The translations under genes were made by a program, and so were the position numbers. A stretch of 64,000 nucleotides of DNA from Blumeriella jaapii (lineage: Eukaryota; Ascomycota; Leotiomycetes; Helotiales; Drepanopezizaceae), in NCBI GenBank assembly GCA_009599575.1, contig VWND01000075.1, forward strand, positions 620,001 to 684,000, read 5' to 3'. Below the pieces are notes generated by a model that had not been told where the DNA came from, made no database searches, and was given only the letters and a program-made list of their open reading frames with translations. Shown here one piece after another: positions 22,909 through 35,576 of this stretch; within the stretch, counting starts at the first letter, position 1, and every line of letters begins with the position of its first letter.

Positions 22909-23313
22909 TTAAAACCCAACGACGTTGACGGTGGTGTTGAAGTCGGTGAGAGCGCCGGTGGAGCCGGTGCCATACAGACTGTACACTTGAGCGCTGAGGA
23001 TGTTGTAACCATTCGAAGTGCCCTGAGGGAGCGTGATGGGGAGGGTGATGTTCGTGAGGATGTTCGATTGCGAGGGGCCGAGATAGAAGCTGCCGGCGAC
23101 TCGGCCGAGGGTTCCTGGGATTCCAGGAGGGTCGATAACACCGACGGCAACGGCAACGTCTGTGACGCCTTGGATGTAGTTGGAAGTCGTCAGGATGACC
23201 TCGAACTGCTGGTTGGCATAGACGGTGTCGGGTGCAATGACTCCGGTGATGATGGCCGAGGCGGAGGAGGCGAAGGTGGCCAAGAGAGCGGCGCTGGTAG
23301 CTGTGAAACGCAT
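22909..23313 (-). CDS. NIS1: NIS1-like secreted effector
   Basis: A single-exon frame of 134 residues. Residues 1-20 are a signal peptide ending in Ala-Ser-Ala. The mature protein shows the pattern of NIS1 (necrosis-inducing secreted protein 1): ITG.IAP.T at the mature start, then SNYIQGVTDVAVAVGV, GTLGRVAGSFYLGPSQSN, LPITLPQGT and a late SAQVYSLYG block. In Colletotrichum and Magnaporthe, NIS1 is a conserved effector reported to target the plant kinases BAK1 and BIK1 and dampen pattern-triggered immunity. That role is established for the family, not for this copy. The protein has few cysteines, and the compact size fits the family or is slightly short. A TATA element lies about 126 bp before the ATG. 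The gene looks intact, with GC-rich codons. Confidence 0.85.
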   Translation of the reverse strand: MRFTATSAALLATFASSASAIITGVIAPDTVYANQQFEVILTTSNYIQGVTDVAVAVGVIDPPGIPGTLGRVAGSFYLGPSQSNILTNITLPITLPQGTSNGYNILSAQVYSLYGTGSTGALTDFNTTVNVVGF

Positions 23314-23438
23314 TTTGAAGTTGGTGAAGGGGTTGATGGAGTGCTTGGGTGGTGAAGGAGGTAGACTTGATCTTTAGAGAGGATTGTTCTGTGAGTGATT
23401 GTATGAGATGAAGCTGTTCTGCTGGACCTGCCGTCTCC

Positions 23439-23446
23439 TTTTATAC
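23439..23446 (-). promoter_or_regulatory. TATA box of the NIS1-like gene
   Basis: TATAAAAG on the minus strand in the context GGCGTATAAAAGGA, about 126 bp upstream of the ATG at 23313. The phospholipase gene has a very similar GGCGTATAAAG site at about the same distance. Confidence 0.6.
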
Positions 23447-24554
23447 GCCGTTGACCCCAGCCACCGCTTTCCTTCCCCGTGCCCTTTTGATTTCTTTTGA
23501 AAGCGAGGTCCGAGTATGCGAGCAGGTCGAGAAAGTCAGATACGAGATGATCGGCCGGGACCGCAGGCTCAGTCGGCGCGGGGATGTGTTGTCAGGCCTA
23601 TAATTAAATCGACAAACGTGAATCATGCCCGCCTTGAGCACAAGCTCGAGGACGGGCACGCTTTGAGAGCGTCATCTTGCGCAAATGGGAGTCGTCGATC
23701 CCGCGAAACATGCTTCGACTCGTATTCCGACACAGAACCAACGATGCCGTTCCTCGACTAACATGCTACTCGACTAACATACAGACGAGCCAAAATTGCT
23801 TCGACCGGTCACACAAGAGCGAGGTTTCTCGTGCTATCGGCCCGTGGTGGCGATGAGCTGCAGCTCGGCGGAGGCCTTGTTGAATTGGGCGGAGCAGACA
23901 AAGTCTAACTTCACATCCCCATGCCAGCTTCAGTCCAACAGCGACGTTCTTGGGTAGAATCCGATGAAAGTAGCTTTCAATGGAAAGTAAAACATACCCT
24001 GATAGACACATCAGACGAATTCCTGTCTTGCTTCGACTCCCAGGCCATTGGACCTTGTCTCGAGGGAAGGGGGTGGAATGTAGAGCGAGCTCTTTCGTCT
24101 CTCGGAAAAGAAGTTCAACTCCCTCACTCTCACTCTCACTTTCACTCTCTGGGCCGCAAATTTGGCGTCATGGGCCGATAGAAGCTTGCTTGTGTGTTGG
24201 TTGGTTTGTGGATTATGCTTTCACTTCCCAGCGTTGGCTGGCATTCCACCCTGGCGCGCACTGACTTTACCTACTAAACTCTCTCGTTGGACTTGGGAAG
24301 GCTTCTGTCTCGAAACCATCTCCCTAGGATGAATAACACCTCAAAGTATGTTGTTGCGTGATTGATTACCTAGGGGATAGGACCGGACAGTACCACACGC
24401 TAGGACCGCGGCTGGGACGAAAACCACTGTCGGCGCAGTCTAGCGGCACTTGCAATGAATGATGCCATCGTGCGAGAATATGCTTCCAATGTAAAACACA
24501 AACAAGCAAAATGAACGGATAGCTCCCGACCCTACGTTTAATCGGGAGGTCGGA

Positions 24555-25370
24555 AGCCTGTTCTTCCCGGCAGAGCTGCGCCTGCAAGAGGAGGGCCATA
24601 GCAAAAACCCCAAACACAGCAGCAATGAGACCATTTTTGAAAGAGAAAAAAGGCCACTATCAAGTCTCCATTACATTTGGCTCACCACGCATCTTTTGCT
24701 CTTGCTCCGATAGATATTGATGCAACGCCTTTATTTCATTAAGCATTAAGCTTAAGAAATTGGAATAAACATAGTTTTGATTAAAAAAACTTTGTTTTGC
24801 GCTGGCGCCAGAACCCAAAACGCTCACGGTTACACACGTTGTGAATTATCGTGCTAGACCGTCGCACGAGAGCGAGCGAAAATTGTGCGATAACATGTAC
24901 AGTACAGTACAGTACTGTCAACAATGGCGCTAGAAAGCTATTGCGAGCTTGCGCGCTCGTGCAAAAACGGGAGGGGGGAAAATGATATCAACGCTATTGG
25001 ACATGCATGTTAAATCCGATGGCAAAATTTGGAGCGTTGGTTCAGATCTAAAAGTTATAAGGTAGACATTTACGTTACATAGAAAATAATTATACAAAAA
25101 TAAAATTTGGGCGCATAAACAGTTGTGTATTTCCCATATCGCTAAGTTTAAGCCATAGCATTATTCGTCTGGACATTAAGAAATATTACAAAAATCGGAA
25201 GGTCGAAGGCTGTGTTTGAATAATACTGTATTTCATACCCATATTTAAATACTCCTATCACAGGTGTAAAAAAAAACGAGATACTGTACTACCCATTCAT
25301 GGGACATTTTCACTGTGGCCTTCTTGGGGCGCAGCTCTGCCGGAAAGAGGCAGTCCTCGATCCCCGGATG
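24555..25370. repeat. possible inverted-repeat pair
   Basis: The minus strand near 24600-24555 and the plus strand near 25325-25370 share GGCGCAGCTCTGCCGG followed by AAGA.CAG and TCC.CGA. This gives an interrupted inverted repeat about 0.8 kb apart flanking AT-rich DNA. It could be the ends of a small DNA transposon; no transposase frame lies between them. Confidence 0.35.
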
Positions 25371-26428
25371 CTCGAATGTCCTGATCTCGCACTCTCAAGG
25401 TTTGAGCACAAAATCCCACCCACTGGCAGCCTTCCCGAAGCCGCTCCACCATTAATAGCAGAAAAGGATTCCGATGAGAGGTTTTCCGTTTTCCAAAGGA
25501 TGCGTTTTGGATGCCGCGATGGGTCTTGTTGTTTGCTTCGGCCCTGCTTCGCTTAGCCAAGGCCGGGAAAAGGTACAGTACTGTGCTGTATCTGTACTGT
25601 AGACTCAACACCTGCACGCCGGTGCCTGGTACAGTACAGTACATCACGAACCTTCAGTCCTTCTGACCCGATTTAATCTTTCCTCAGCGGCACGGCAGGA
25701 AGCGGTGTGAGGTGTGAAAAGAGTTTGGAAAGCCAGAACTCAAGCCATCGACGCGCGGCGATTGCGAAGAGAGTTTCTCTACCAGCCATCGCTGTTTTTC
25801 TGGTTTTCTGTTTTTCCTGTTCTTTTTCGTTGCCTACGGTGACGCACGTGCGACTACGGTTCTTCTACAGTATGTTAACGAAAGCATATCCATCAGGAAC
25901 CCACAAGGATGGCGTAGAAAAGAATAGCCGGGATGCATGTTAAGGAGCGATAGGTCGTCGATGATCCAGAATCCGGTGCGGCGCTTTCGAATAACGGAAG
26001 TACGAATGTACCTAGCATCTATCTGTGAGCCATATCGACGTAGACAAACAAATATGTAATTAACAGCTCGACGTTCTTGAAATTTTAACAAAGTTTTACC
26101 TACAAATTGCAATACCACGGGATCAAAAACAGTGAACATGGTTATAAAATAGCTTTTTCTTAATCGTGGTTATTGCTTTGGGATAGCTCTAGGCTAGGTA
26201 GGTATGTAGTCTCTTTTGCTTAGCACGATCTTAAAATTTACGAAAGGCCAACTTTTGCCGGCTCTTGTTGACGTTAAGCAATATCATCATCGTGATCATC
26301 AACCTGAACATCTTCACCTGATCACAATCATCAGCAGCGTCGTCGTAAACCGATCCCGCGATCTCGCTTTAACTTCTTAGATGATTTTAGTTTATTCACA
26401 AGTACATATCCGCTTTACAGTACATTGG

Positions 26429-28232
26429 CTAAACGCCCTCTTTTCCATCGTTAGACATGCGATCTTCGACCGGGTCCGCCTCGTCTCCATAGAGCGCATC
26501 GGCAGCCTTCTTTTTCGACAACGCCTTGCTCGCACGCACAATCGCCATCGGCGTCCCGTTGTTCTTGAAAGCCTCGTCAATCTCCTCGAGGCTCTGGCCC
26601 ATGGTCTCGGGGTAGAAGAAGTACACGGACAGCGGGACGCAGAAGGAGATGACGCAGAAGAGCACGAAGTAGTAGTTGCCGATGTTGGCGATGGCGACGG
26701 GCGTCGCCATGATGATGACGAAGTTCCAAAGCCAGTGGTTCGCGGTCGAGATGGCGGCCATCGAGACGCGGAGCTTCACGGGCGCCACTTCGGCGCAGTA
26801 GAGGAAGTTGGCGCCGAGGAAGCCGATGGGGACGAAGAAGTTGAACTGGTGCCGGAGTCTCTGGTCAGCATCTGGAGAGCGAGAGTGGAAGCGGGAGCAA
26901 CCTACGAGGAAGATGAAGAAGACGCTGGCGACAGCTGCCGAATCGTTCGTACTCGGGTATCCGGTGGAGATGGCCAGCGCCAGCATGCAACAACCCATGC
27001 CGGTGCCGCTGAACATGAACAGCGCCCTGCGTCCGTAGCGATCGATGGTGAAGAAGGCGACGAAAGAGCTCAGAAACTTCCAGGTCAAGGTGCCTCCGAC
27101 GAGGATGCGGGACAGCTCTCCGTCCAGGCCCAGCTTCTGTTCGAAGATGACGGGTGCGTAGACGGAGATGAGGTTGCTCCCAGACATCTGTTGATAGAAT
27201 TGCAGCAGGATGCAGAGGCAGAAGCGATAGAACAGCTTCTCGGGACCCATGGTGAACATGTCCCTCATGCTGGCTTTCTTGACCGTCGTCTCCTCGAGCG
27301 AGTACTGGATGCCTTCGATCTCCTTCATGATCAGAACGTCGTCCTCGGACGTGTCCTTGAGGTTGCTCAGGATCGTTCGAGCTTCGCCCACGCGGTTTTC
27401 TGAGATGAGCCCTGGTCTCGGTTTAGCCTTGGAACACAATCTCAGCCTCAGATCTCACTCACATCGGGGAGATTCGGGCATGGTGAAGATGGTTCCCATG
27501 AGCACGAGAGAGAAGGCCAGCGGGATGCCCAACGGCATCCTCCACGAGGCCTCGATGTTGGGTCCGGACGTGATCTGCGATGCTCCAAGGTTGATCCAGG
27601 CCTCGAGGGTGTATCCCAAGCTGTTCAACATCTCAGCAACGATTTCAGACATTCTCGGGAGTCGTTACTCACGTCATGAAGAGGCCATCGAGCACAACAT
27701 GCTTTCCCCGGTTGGCAGCAGAACTGCACTCCGCTTGCCAGACCGGAACCGTGGCGCTGAGGATACCAACGCCCAAGCCGATAATGGTGCGTCCAACCAC
27801 GAACTGTGCCAGTCCGAAGGACGAAGTGCACAGCGCCTCGCCGAGCAGCGTCAACGTCGCAGCCAGGAAGATGGTCCGTCGACGGCCCAAAAGGTCCCCA
27901 ATCAGCATACATGACAGAGCACCGACCAGCGCGCCGAGCACGAAGGTACCGACCACGACTCCCTGGATCGTGGCATTGTGGCTTTTCACGGCGCCGGTGG
28001 TGTTGGTCGTGTCGATCTGTGGGAAGGTTCTTGTCCAGTCGGGAAGCTATTTGGATGTGAGCATCAGTTCCCACGCTTGTTGTAGAAATGCATGTGTTGA
28101 GACGTGCCAATATAGTGAACATACCGACAGGAGCCCTCCGACCCCAGCCTGATTGTACCCAAACAGGATGAAACTGGGTGCTACGATCAATGCTATTTGA
28201 GCAATCGACAATTTCCGGCCGCGAAGAGGCAT
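26429..28232 (-). CDS. MFS sugar transporter
   Basis: Five exons on the minus strand: 28125-28232, 27673-28046, 27463-27620, 26906-27411 and 26429-26845, all phases consistent, 520 residues. The protein has twelve predicted membrane spans and the sugar-porter signatures: FGYNQAGVGGLLS in helix 1, GDLLGRRRT at 86-94 between helices 2 and 3, GLGVGILSATVPVWQAE in helix 4, PESPRWL at 209-215, QQMSGSNLISVY in helix 7 and YPETMGQSLEEID after helix 12. These place it among fungal hexose/pentose proton symporters in the plasma membrane; the exact sugar cannot be read from sequence. Introns carry GTATGT, GTGAGT (twice) and GTAGGT donors. The acceptor of intron 4 could also lie 15 bases earlier, which would add five residues. 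Long plus-strand frames here are antisense shadows. Confidence 0.92.
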
Positions 28233-29061
28233 GGTGCCGAAGTTCTTCTTTCACGTCCGCAAGGTAAGTAGCAGATTGATATGGCTCCCGAGATCAATAA
28301 CAACGATCAGAAGAAACTACCACCGCGTCTTTCTGTGTCCGAAGCTGACTCTTATACCGAAGATGCGCACGCCAGTCGTTCTCCCACTCTCGATTCTACC
28401 CCAACCGATCGCCAGACGTCAGAACCATCAGACGCCGACGGCTCGAAGTATCGAGACCCACCATCATTCTCGATCCGACGTCTGTACGGGCCCCGGCACT
28501 GCGCTCAGCATGCTGTCATTGTCTGGTCGAATCTGTTCTCGACGTCATGATGCTCAAGACGTACGCACGTAAAGCCGATCTTCGAGCACGTCGGAACGCT
28601 CCGGTCCTTTGCCGTATTAGCTGCCGATGGTTCAAGAGTGCCGACCCTTCCGTGCTACTGCAGTTCTGTTTTTGGTCTCCACCACTGCTTTGCGTGCAAG
28701 TCGGCCTTTGATTCTTCTCCAAGAATTCCTGTAGCAGCGGATCATGGAAGGCCACTTTCTGCCACGATCTCGCCACGGTTGTTCGCCACATCAAGCTGCC
28801 GGCGATGAGGGGAAAAGGCGGCTTCTATCTTGCCACTGGACACACTCGTGCAGCTGTTTTGGCTTGATTGTGGCTGTTGTGAAGTAAGTAGATGCCATGA
28901 AAAATAGAGACGTCAACGTCAGGATTCGGCGTTCTACGCTCCAACCAGCAAACCTCTCGTCATTTTGCCTGTTGCTTCGAACTTCTCTTCTGCACCTCGG
29001 GCCACGATCACAGCGAGTATGCCTGTTTTTGAAAAATCGCCTCGCACGGGTAAGAATTCCC

Positions 29062-29081
29062 GGGGGGGGGGGGGGGGGGGG
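29062..29081 (+). repeat. G20 homopolymer
   Basis: Twenty consecutive G followed by AGGGG; it could form a G-quadruplex. Homopolymer length is often wrong in assemblies. Confidence 0.8.
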
Positions 29082-29814
29082 AGGGGTACATACTGTTCTA
29101 GACAGTAGCCGAGACATGGCCCATAGATGAAAACAAAGATATTCCACGCCGTGTCGGCTCGACAGCTCATCTCAACTCAAACCGAAGAAAGACATTTTGA
29201 CCGTGCTGTTTCAAAAACCAACATACTAACATAATAGCGCTCCTCGTTACGACCATATGAAATGGAGACCTGAGAGACCACTTCTCCCCCCCTGGCTCGT
29301 TCTCAACCCAAGTTGTATTCACGCCTCAGTACAGTACAGTACAGTACTTGTGTACATCCTCCACCAAACCCACCCTCTCCAAGCCCACGCTCCACTCCTT
29401 CGGCCCTCCATCCTCGAAACGGGCCGCAATGATTCATCACACAGTTCTCGCACCGCACAGCGGGACCTGCAGCAGCAGCAGCAGCGGGGGAGGGGGAGGG
29501 GGGCCAACATCCTCGCTTCGCTAACCGGGTAACGGCAAGCCACAACAGTGGAAGCGACTGTATGGACTGTGTACCTGAGCAACAGTAACTACAGTGTAGT
29601 ATATACAGTACATACAGTACAGACTCACAACACCGCCAAGTCAACACACAAGCAAATCTTGGAAAAGCTTGTCGCCGAAAGATTTCCCCAGAACAGCGTC
29701 GCCGCTGACGATGCGTACTTCCGGCCTACCTACTGTATTTACCTAGCAATCTACCTACAGTCCTGCATCCGCGTCTGAACATTCAGGAAATCGAAAAATG
29801 CAAAAACCAGGTCC

Positions 29815-29868
29815 TATCTACCTACCTATCTACCTATCTACCTATCTACCTACCTACCCACCTATAAA
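29815..29868 (+). repeat. CTAC/CTAT microsatellite
   Basis: Imperfect run of CTACCTAT/CTACCTAC units in non-coding DNA. Confidence 0.85.
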
Positions 29869-30090
29869 TTTCCACAAAGCCCCCCTCCCCCGAAACCCCT
29901 AGCTTCAACGCGAGAGCCAGCCAGCCCGCCAATGCCGTGTCGGTGGTAGCCCACGCCCAGCCGAGCTCACAGAAAAGGCAGCCCAAGCGAGCCAGCCCAT
30001 CGATCCAGACATGGAAACCAACCAACCAAAACCAACCAAGAAACCAGCACACAAGCACACGACACAGCTCCTTAGCTAGTCTGAGTAGAT

Positions 30091-30203
30091 AGAGGGATAG
30101 ATGGATAGATGGATAGATAGATAGATCATCATGACGAAGAGCGGCTGACGTTTAATTCCGCGTGCCCGACTGGGAAGAGAGAGAGAGAGAGAGAGAGAGA
30201 GAA
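30091..30203 (+). repeat. GATA/GATG and GA microsatellites
   Basis: GATAGATGGATAGATGG-type units at about 30091-30127, then a (GA)n tract of about 14 units at about 30175-30203. Non-coding. Confidence 0.85.
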
Positions 30204-30889
30204 GGAAGGGCACACACATCTCATTTCATCTCATGGTTTATTTATCCTGGTCCGTAGAACTAGCTGCGCCGCTGGTGGTTCAATCATCGCCTGCATTCAC
30301 TTCACTCAGTCACGGAGGCATGCGGCCGAGAGCTCGTCGTCCCCGTCTCGAGTCGCGTCGCGTCGAGCCGAGCCGAGCAGTCGCGCATCGCGACAGAAGC
30401 AGAGCAGGGCAGGGCAGAGCAGAGCAGAGCAGCAGCAGCTTGGTACCGGGTCCCTACGCTTCTCCATTCGATGTCGTTAAGCTTGCTCGCTTTCGTCTTC
30501 TGACGGACGCTTCACGAGGAACATGAGTTCAAGTCAATTCAGTAGAGTCTGCGTAATCCATTCTCGAGAGTAAGACCGGCTGCTTTGCCTCCTTGACGGT
30601 ATCCCCGAGTATGAAAAGTCAATATGAACAAGAGCAAACACCGAGCTGAAACCAACCGAGACTCAACACCTTCCAAGCGAACGGTCAAACCCAGACCCAG
30701 AACGGACTCTACTCCACACTCCATAATCCAACCAACCCACATTCCAAGATTAAGCCAACCCCAAGCCAAAGGCAAACAAGTACTTCACAACCGAATCCAA
30801 ACTCACAGCCCCCCGCTACCACAAGCATATAAAGACAATCATAATCCCCGCCCCCATCTACTCAATCGGGTCGAAACAGGGTACCAACT

Positions 30890-33800
30890 CTACAGCAAAC
30901 TCCCCTTCGCAAGCGGACTCCCAACCTTAGGCGCCCACTGCAGACTCTTCCTCCTCGCAGCCATCAGCCGCATCATAACACTCTCGTCCTTCTTCTCGCT
31001 TAAAAAGCCAGCATGCATGCCCGTCCTCGAGGTGTCCTCACCGTCCTGTTCGGTGTCGACATAGCGTCTACCAGCCGGAGCAGTCTTCTGTACGAGCTCT
31101 GCGTTCTGAAGATAATACGGTGTCTGGCCAATGGGGGTGTCCTCGCCGTAGAGTCCATCTTCGCCATACGCGGAGATGGTTTCCGGGGCTGGAGTAGCTG
31201 GGACCGGGGACAAAATGAGGGTTCGTCGTCGGGTGAAGAGGGGGCCGGTGAGCGAACCCATTGGACGGATTCGCGGCGGCGGCTCTTGCTGGTAACGGGG
31301 GTGTCGGGGAAATGAAGGAACTCTTTGGTGGGAGACATATTGCGGTTTGGTGTTGCGGCGGACAAGAGCTCTCCGTTCATCTTGGCCAACGCACGGGGCT
31401 CCATGCTCTTGCGGCGACGACCACCGCCACGAGGGACATTCTGCGTATCGACCGAGTATGCGGACTCGTCGAGCCATTTGTTTTCACGCTCGCAGCTAGA
31501 GAAAAATTTAGTAGAATTCCCCATCACATCGAGGGGCAAACCTACTCTAAGACCCATCCAACCCCGACACATGACACAACTCCATTGGTCTCCTTTGCCT
31601 TCTCCAGAGTGCGCTTTCCACCATCCTTGAAGACAACATGGGTGATTCCAATCTTGCTCGTATCTTCGTGGTTGCCGTTCCAGCTCCAGGATTTAACACA
31701 TCGAGCGCCCATCTGGGTGAGGAGCTCAGTGAAGAGTGCGCTGGCATCTGCGCCTTCGCTTGTGTGAACATCAACGAACACAACAGCCCCCTTCAGTAAG
31801 GAAGTGTTGAGGTCACGACGAGGGGTGCGTGCTGGAGTGCCCATGTGGGACCACGCAGCGGCTTGGGAAGGTGTAGCAAAGCTGTCTTGCATCACAGCAT
31901 CCTCACTCTGTTTTCTGAGTTGGGCTTTGGGTGTCGTCTTGCTGGGCGAGTACGAAATAACAGTGTTGCTGCGAGACAGCTTGCTGGTTGGTCTCTGAGA
32001 TGGCAGTTTGGAAATGCTCGCACTTCGCGTCACGTGCGACGTGCGCATTGGTGAATCCTCGGCGGCTGCTTTGAGAGGGACCTTGGAAACGGTATGGCAG
32101 ACTCGCTCGCCGAGGACACGCTTCGGCTTCGGTGTCACGAATGCACGTGAAACTGGTGTTTGAGTGACGGGCAGCGAACGAAGCTGAGGATCAGTTGGGA
32201 TCGCATTTTCGTCCCCGTACTCTTGACTAGCCTCGGAAAGAGCAGACTCAGGGCTTTCCGCCTCGTAGTTCTCCTCCATATCAGCGAGCTGAGCCTCTGG
32301 CTTGGTTGGAGTTGACCCAAGCTCTTGCGGTTGGTGAACCATTGCAGAATGATTCATGTTCGACTCAAACGCGGGCTTAGGAACAATCTCAGGAGCGTGG
32401 CTTATGGCCATAGGCTCTTGCTCCTGAATGTTCTGCTCCGCCGCCGGGAATGGATTGACGAAGGTCAGAGTCACATCCGCGAATGCTAACTCAGCATGTA
32501 GTTCATCAGCTGCAGAGTCGTCAAACAGCTCCTCATCATGAGCTTCAACTCCATCAGGTGAAAGCATGGACATCTCATCAGCCTCAAAAGCAAGTGCCAA
32601 GTCTTCCTCGTCAAGCTGGACCGGCTCGAAATGATCTTTCAAGATATCAGGCTCCTCCCCCACGACTTCGGCTTCAGCTGATAGCCCATCGCGGATCGAC
32701 ATCTCATCCTCGAAGAAGGTGCTTCTAACCGGAGATGGCTTAGGGGTATCGTCTTCATCGTCCTTGTCGTCCAAGTCCTCCACGTCTTGCTCAACATCTG
32801 ACTTCTCAGGGCTAGCAGCCATCCAGTCGCTCAATTGTCTGGCAAGAGGTGTGAAGCCGATCTTGTTTGCAGACGCTGGTCGCCGAGCAGTCTTGGGCGT
32901 CTTGGCAATGGCGTGGAAAGGGGAAGGTGTTGCAAGCGACGAAGAGGAGTTGAGTCCAGTGATCGGGCGAAGTGAGTAGTTGGCAGATCCAGAAGCTAGT
33001 TCATCCTCCGAGTCGGAGTCATCAAATGGGCTCGCGTCGCGCAAAGCAAAGGCATTGGAAACTTCGAGGCCATTTCTTGAAGCTTGCGCTGTTGGACTAG
33101 CAGTGTGATCCACGAGGTCATTGACAATCATTGTATCAAGTTGCTTGACGGGGACTACCTCTTCGCCAGCGCGTGTGCCGACTTCCTCAGCGGGGACAAG
33201 CTCCTCTTCAGCGATTGTGTCGTTTTCTTCACAGGCGACTGCCTCCTCAGCCTGTTCATTATCGGGGACAGGCATGATCATCTCGACCCCGGCATCTACA
33301 GTTTTGGGAAGAGCGACCACCTCCTCGGTGTCCCAGAAGTACGCAAGGCGGGATCGGCTTCTCGAGGCATGATGGAAGACAGACGGCCCGAGAACGACAA
33401 GCCAGGCTCGGCAGCCATCATGGTATTCTCGGAAGCATCATCAGACACGCCAGGGCTACCAGTGGAAATGGGCAGGCTAGGGGGGCCCATCACAGCGCGA
33501 ATGATGCTCTGATTGATGGTCCGCGGCGTAGCGAATCTCGAAACCTTGAATGTGCTCATCTTCGGAGTCTCGGCAAGTAGTGCGCCGTTGCTTGTTGATC
33601 TGGTAGGTGAACTGTCTGTCAAGCACTTGGCTGGTGACGGAGGGCGTCTTGCAGGCGATTGAAGAAGAGAAGTCTTGAACGTTGTGTTCTCGTGGACGGA
33701 TGTTGGCGCCGACAAAGATGGCTTGAATGGTGCCTGAAACATCGAGCTCCCCATGGTGTTGCTCTTGATCGCCGACGCCGTGATGGTCTCCTTGAAAGGT

Positions 33801-34771
33801 GACTGCAGTGGACGACGTGGCGGGCTGGCGATGATGGTACCTCTAAAATCCTGCGCCGTGGCTCTCTTGGCCGTCATGGGTGTCGACGTAGAGAATTCCA
33901 GCTTCTTTGCGGCGGCGAAAACCCCTCCAGCAGGCTTGACCGGGCTCTTCATGAGCGGCTTCATCGGCGTCTTCTCCGTGGTAGCCAACTCATCCTCGGA
34001 GACGGCGTCCTTGACCCTGCGCACCTGCGTCGCTTTCTTAGGACTCAGTGGCGAGGACTTCTCCTCCACTGGCTCCTTCGCCCGACCACGGGTCGCTCGC
34101 GCTGTCGTGGTCGCGCCAGACTTTCGGACTGGCTTGGCTCGCAGACCGGCAGCTGGTGCGCCCTTCGCCTTTCCTCTGGCATCTATGGGCAGGATATTCT
34201 CCTTGTCGGGCTCTTCGAACTTGACGCTCTTCTTGGGGGCCGCAGCCTTGCTGAGCAGCGCCGTGGGAGCTCGAGCTCGCGTGGATCTCTTGGATGCTTC
34301 CTCATTGACCAGTCCTGGGTCCTCTGCAGGCGTCTCAACTCTCTTCGCGCGTCCTCGTGTCGCTCGCACCGGCTCTGAAGCTGGTGTGTCGACGACAGCC
34401 CCCTTTCTAGGCCGACCACGAGCTGGCCGGACGGGAACCTGATTCATCTCTGCCTCGGGCTCTCCCTCTCCTTGTGATTCGGGTTCCGGCTGCGCGTTTC
34501 TCTTGGAACGACCGCGCGTGGTTTTGGGCTCTGGTTCGATGATCTCTTCGGGCTGGGACTGTGGGTTGGGGTGTTGAAGTTCGTCGTCTCCATCAAGATC
34601 CTCGACTCGGGTCTTGCGCTTGGTCGTCGAAGCAGCGCGGGTGATCTTGGCTCTTGAGGCGGCAGTCGCGATCCTGGCGGTTTTGATACCGGTGTCGGGG
34701 TTGGTATCAATTGTTTTTGCTGCCGCGCGAGCGCGTGTGACTCTCTTGGGTGGTGACTGGTCCATGGTCAA
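30890..34771 (-). CDS. BRCT-domain AT-hook chromatin protein, with two frame breaks
   Basis: Minus-strand gene with one clear intron (31496-31545, 50 bp; GTAGGT donor, TACTAAA branch, CTCTAG acceptor). The N-terminal 300 residues are basic and carry repeated AT-hook-like motifs (RGRPRKG near residue 120, TRGRSKR, TRGRAKR) and several Ser/Thr-Pro sites. A long acidic middle follows. A BRCT domain lies at about residues 985-1090, running from LLKGAVVFVDVHTSEG to GVGWVLDC, with the conserved Trp-x-x-x-Cys across the intron. A Ser/Arg-rich tail ends the protein. Frame breaks occur at the CCC (GGG on the coding strand) at 33332-33334 and at the AAAA (TTTT) at 31212-31215. Adding one base at each restores a single 1,277-residue frame whose intron phase also fits. 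BRCT domains bind phosphopeptides in DNA-damage and mitotic control; the layout recalls microcephalin-like proteins. The exact role is unknown. Confidence 0.78.
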
Positions 34772-35576
34772 AGGTCGATGGTGATTGCGGTCGTGACTAG
34801 AGTCGATGTTGGAGTGTGGGATCTTGACTGTACTGTAGGTGTTGATACAGCGGCCATCACAACAAGCGGCTGGGTTACCATGTCAACCACACGTGACAGC
34901 TGACATGTTGCCCCGCAAGAGAGCAAGAGATAAGCGATGCCTTTCGGGCTTGGGCGTGAGTTTGTAAACAAACAGACACACATTCGGCTTTACATGCCTT
35001 CCTCTTCATTACCGTCTCGCAGCTAAGTACCATCCTGGCTCCTAGTATACGGTTGTTATCGCACAAGTGTCTGGCATGCGGAAATCGAAGGAATGTAGAC
35101 CATCCAATTACTCACAGCCGCTGATGATGCCACAACGCTCCCACCAAATCTTCTTGAGCACGCTTTACAATCCTACCCGCTCGCTTATTATTGATCTCGG
35201 GAATTTCACTCTGGCGAGGGATGATGACGGTTTCTATGCGTACACACATGCTGTCCAAAGATGGTGATCATTTGGATATGCGGTGGATAATTCCTTGCAA
35301 CGGAAACCAAATATATAGATCAATCAATCACTCCTTCTTGCATTCGGCAAAATTAAACAGCACCAGGGCCCGCCCACGCTCCCCACGCCCACCATGCTAG
35401 TTGTCCCAGACATGCCCCCCTACACCATACACCCCAGCCCAGCCTTGTACGCATCAGTCATCTAAGCCTATTTACACAACACACCCTACACACACCTATA
35501 CACACCTATACATGTCCATCAACATAAATCACGACGTAGGATCGTACCCATATCAAGAGAAAAAATATCCGCGTGA
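34772..35576. other. intergenic, no gene supported
   Basis: 5' flank of the BRCT gene and 3' flank of the phospholipase gene. Short frames only; CA-rich DNA at about 35430-35520. Confidence 0.5.

Larger units (their letters stand above)
23314..26428. other. intergenic with AT-rich core
   Basis: After the effector promoter there is no supported gene for about 3 kb. GTACAGTAC islands lie at 24897-24919, 25573-25584 and 25629-25642. An inverted pair of GGCGCAGCTCTGCCGG-type blocks lies at about 24555-24600 (minus) and 25325-25370 (plus). The 24700-25300 part is AT-rich. Confidence 0.5.
28233..30889. other. intergenic, microsatellite-rich
   Basis: Shared 5' side of the transporter gene plus the 3' flank of the BRCT gene. 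A 90-codon plus frame at 28281-28550 lacks motifs and I do not call it. It holds a G20 run, a CAG run, GTACAGTAC islands, CTAC, GATA and GA microsatellites. Confidence 0.5.

Noticed and set aside
22660..23355. 231-codon plus-strand frame
   Set aside because: Antisense of the NIS1-like gene.
26381..27403. 340-codon plus-strand frame
   Set aside because: Antisense of the sugar transporter exons; no motif.
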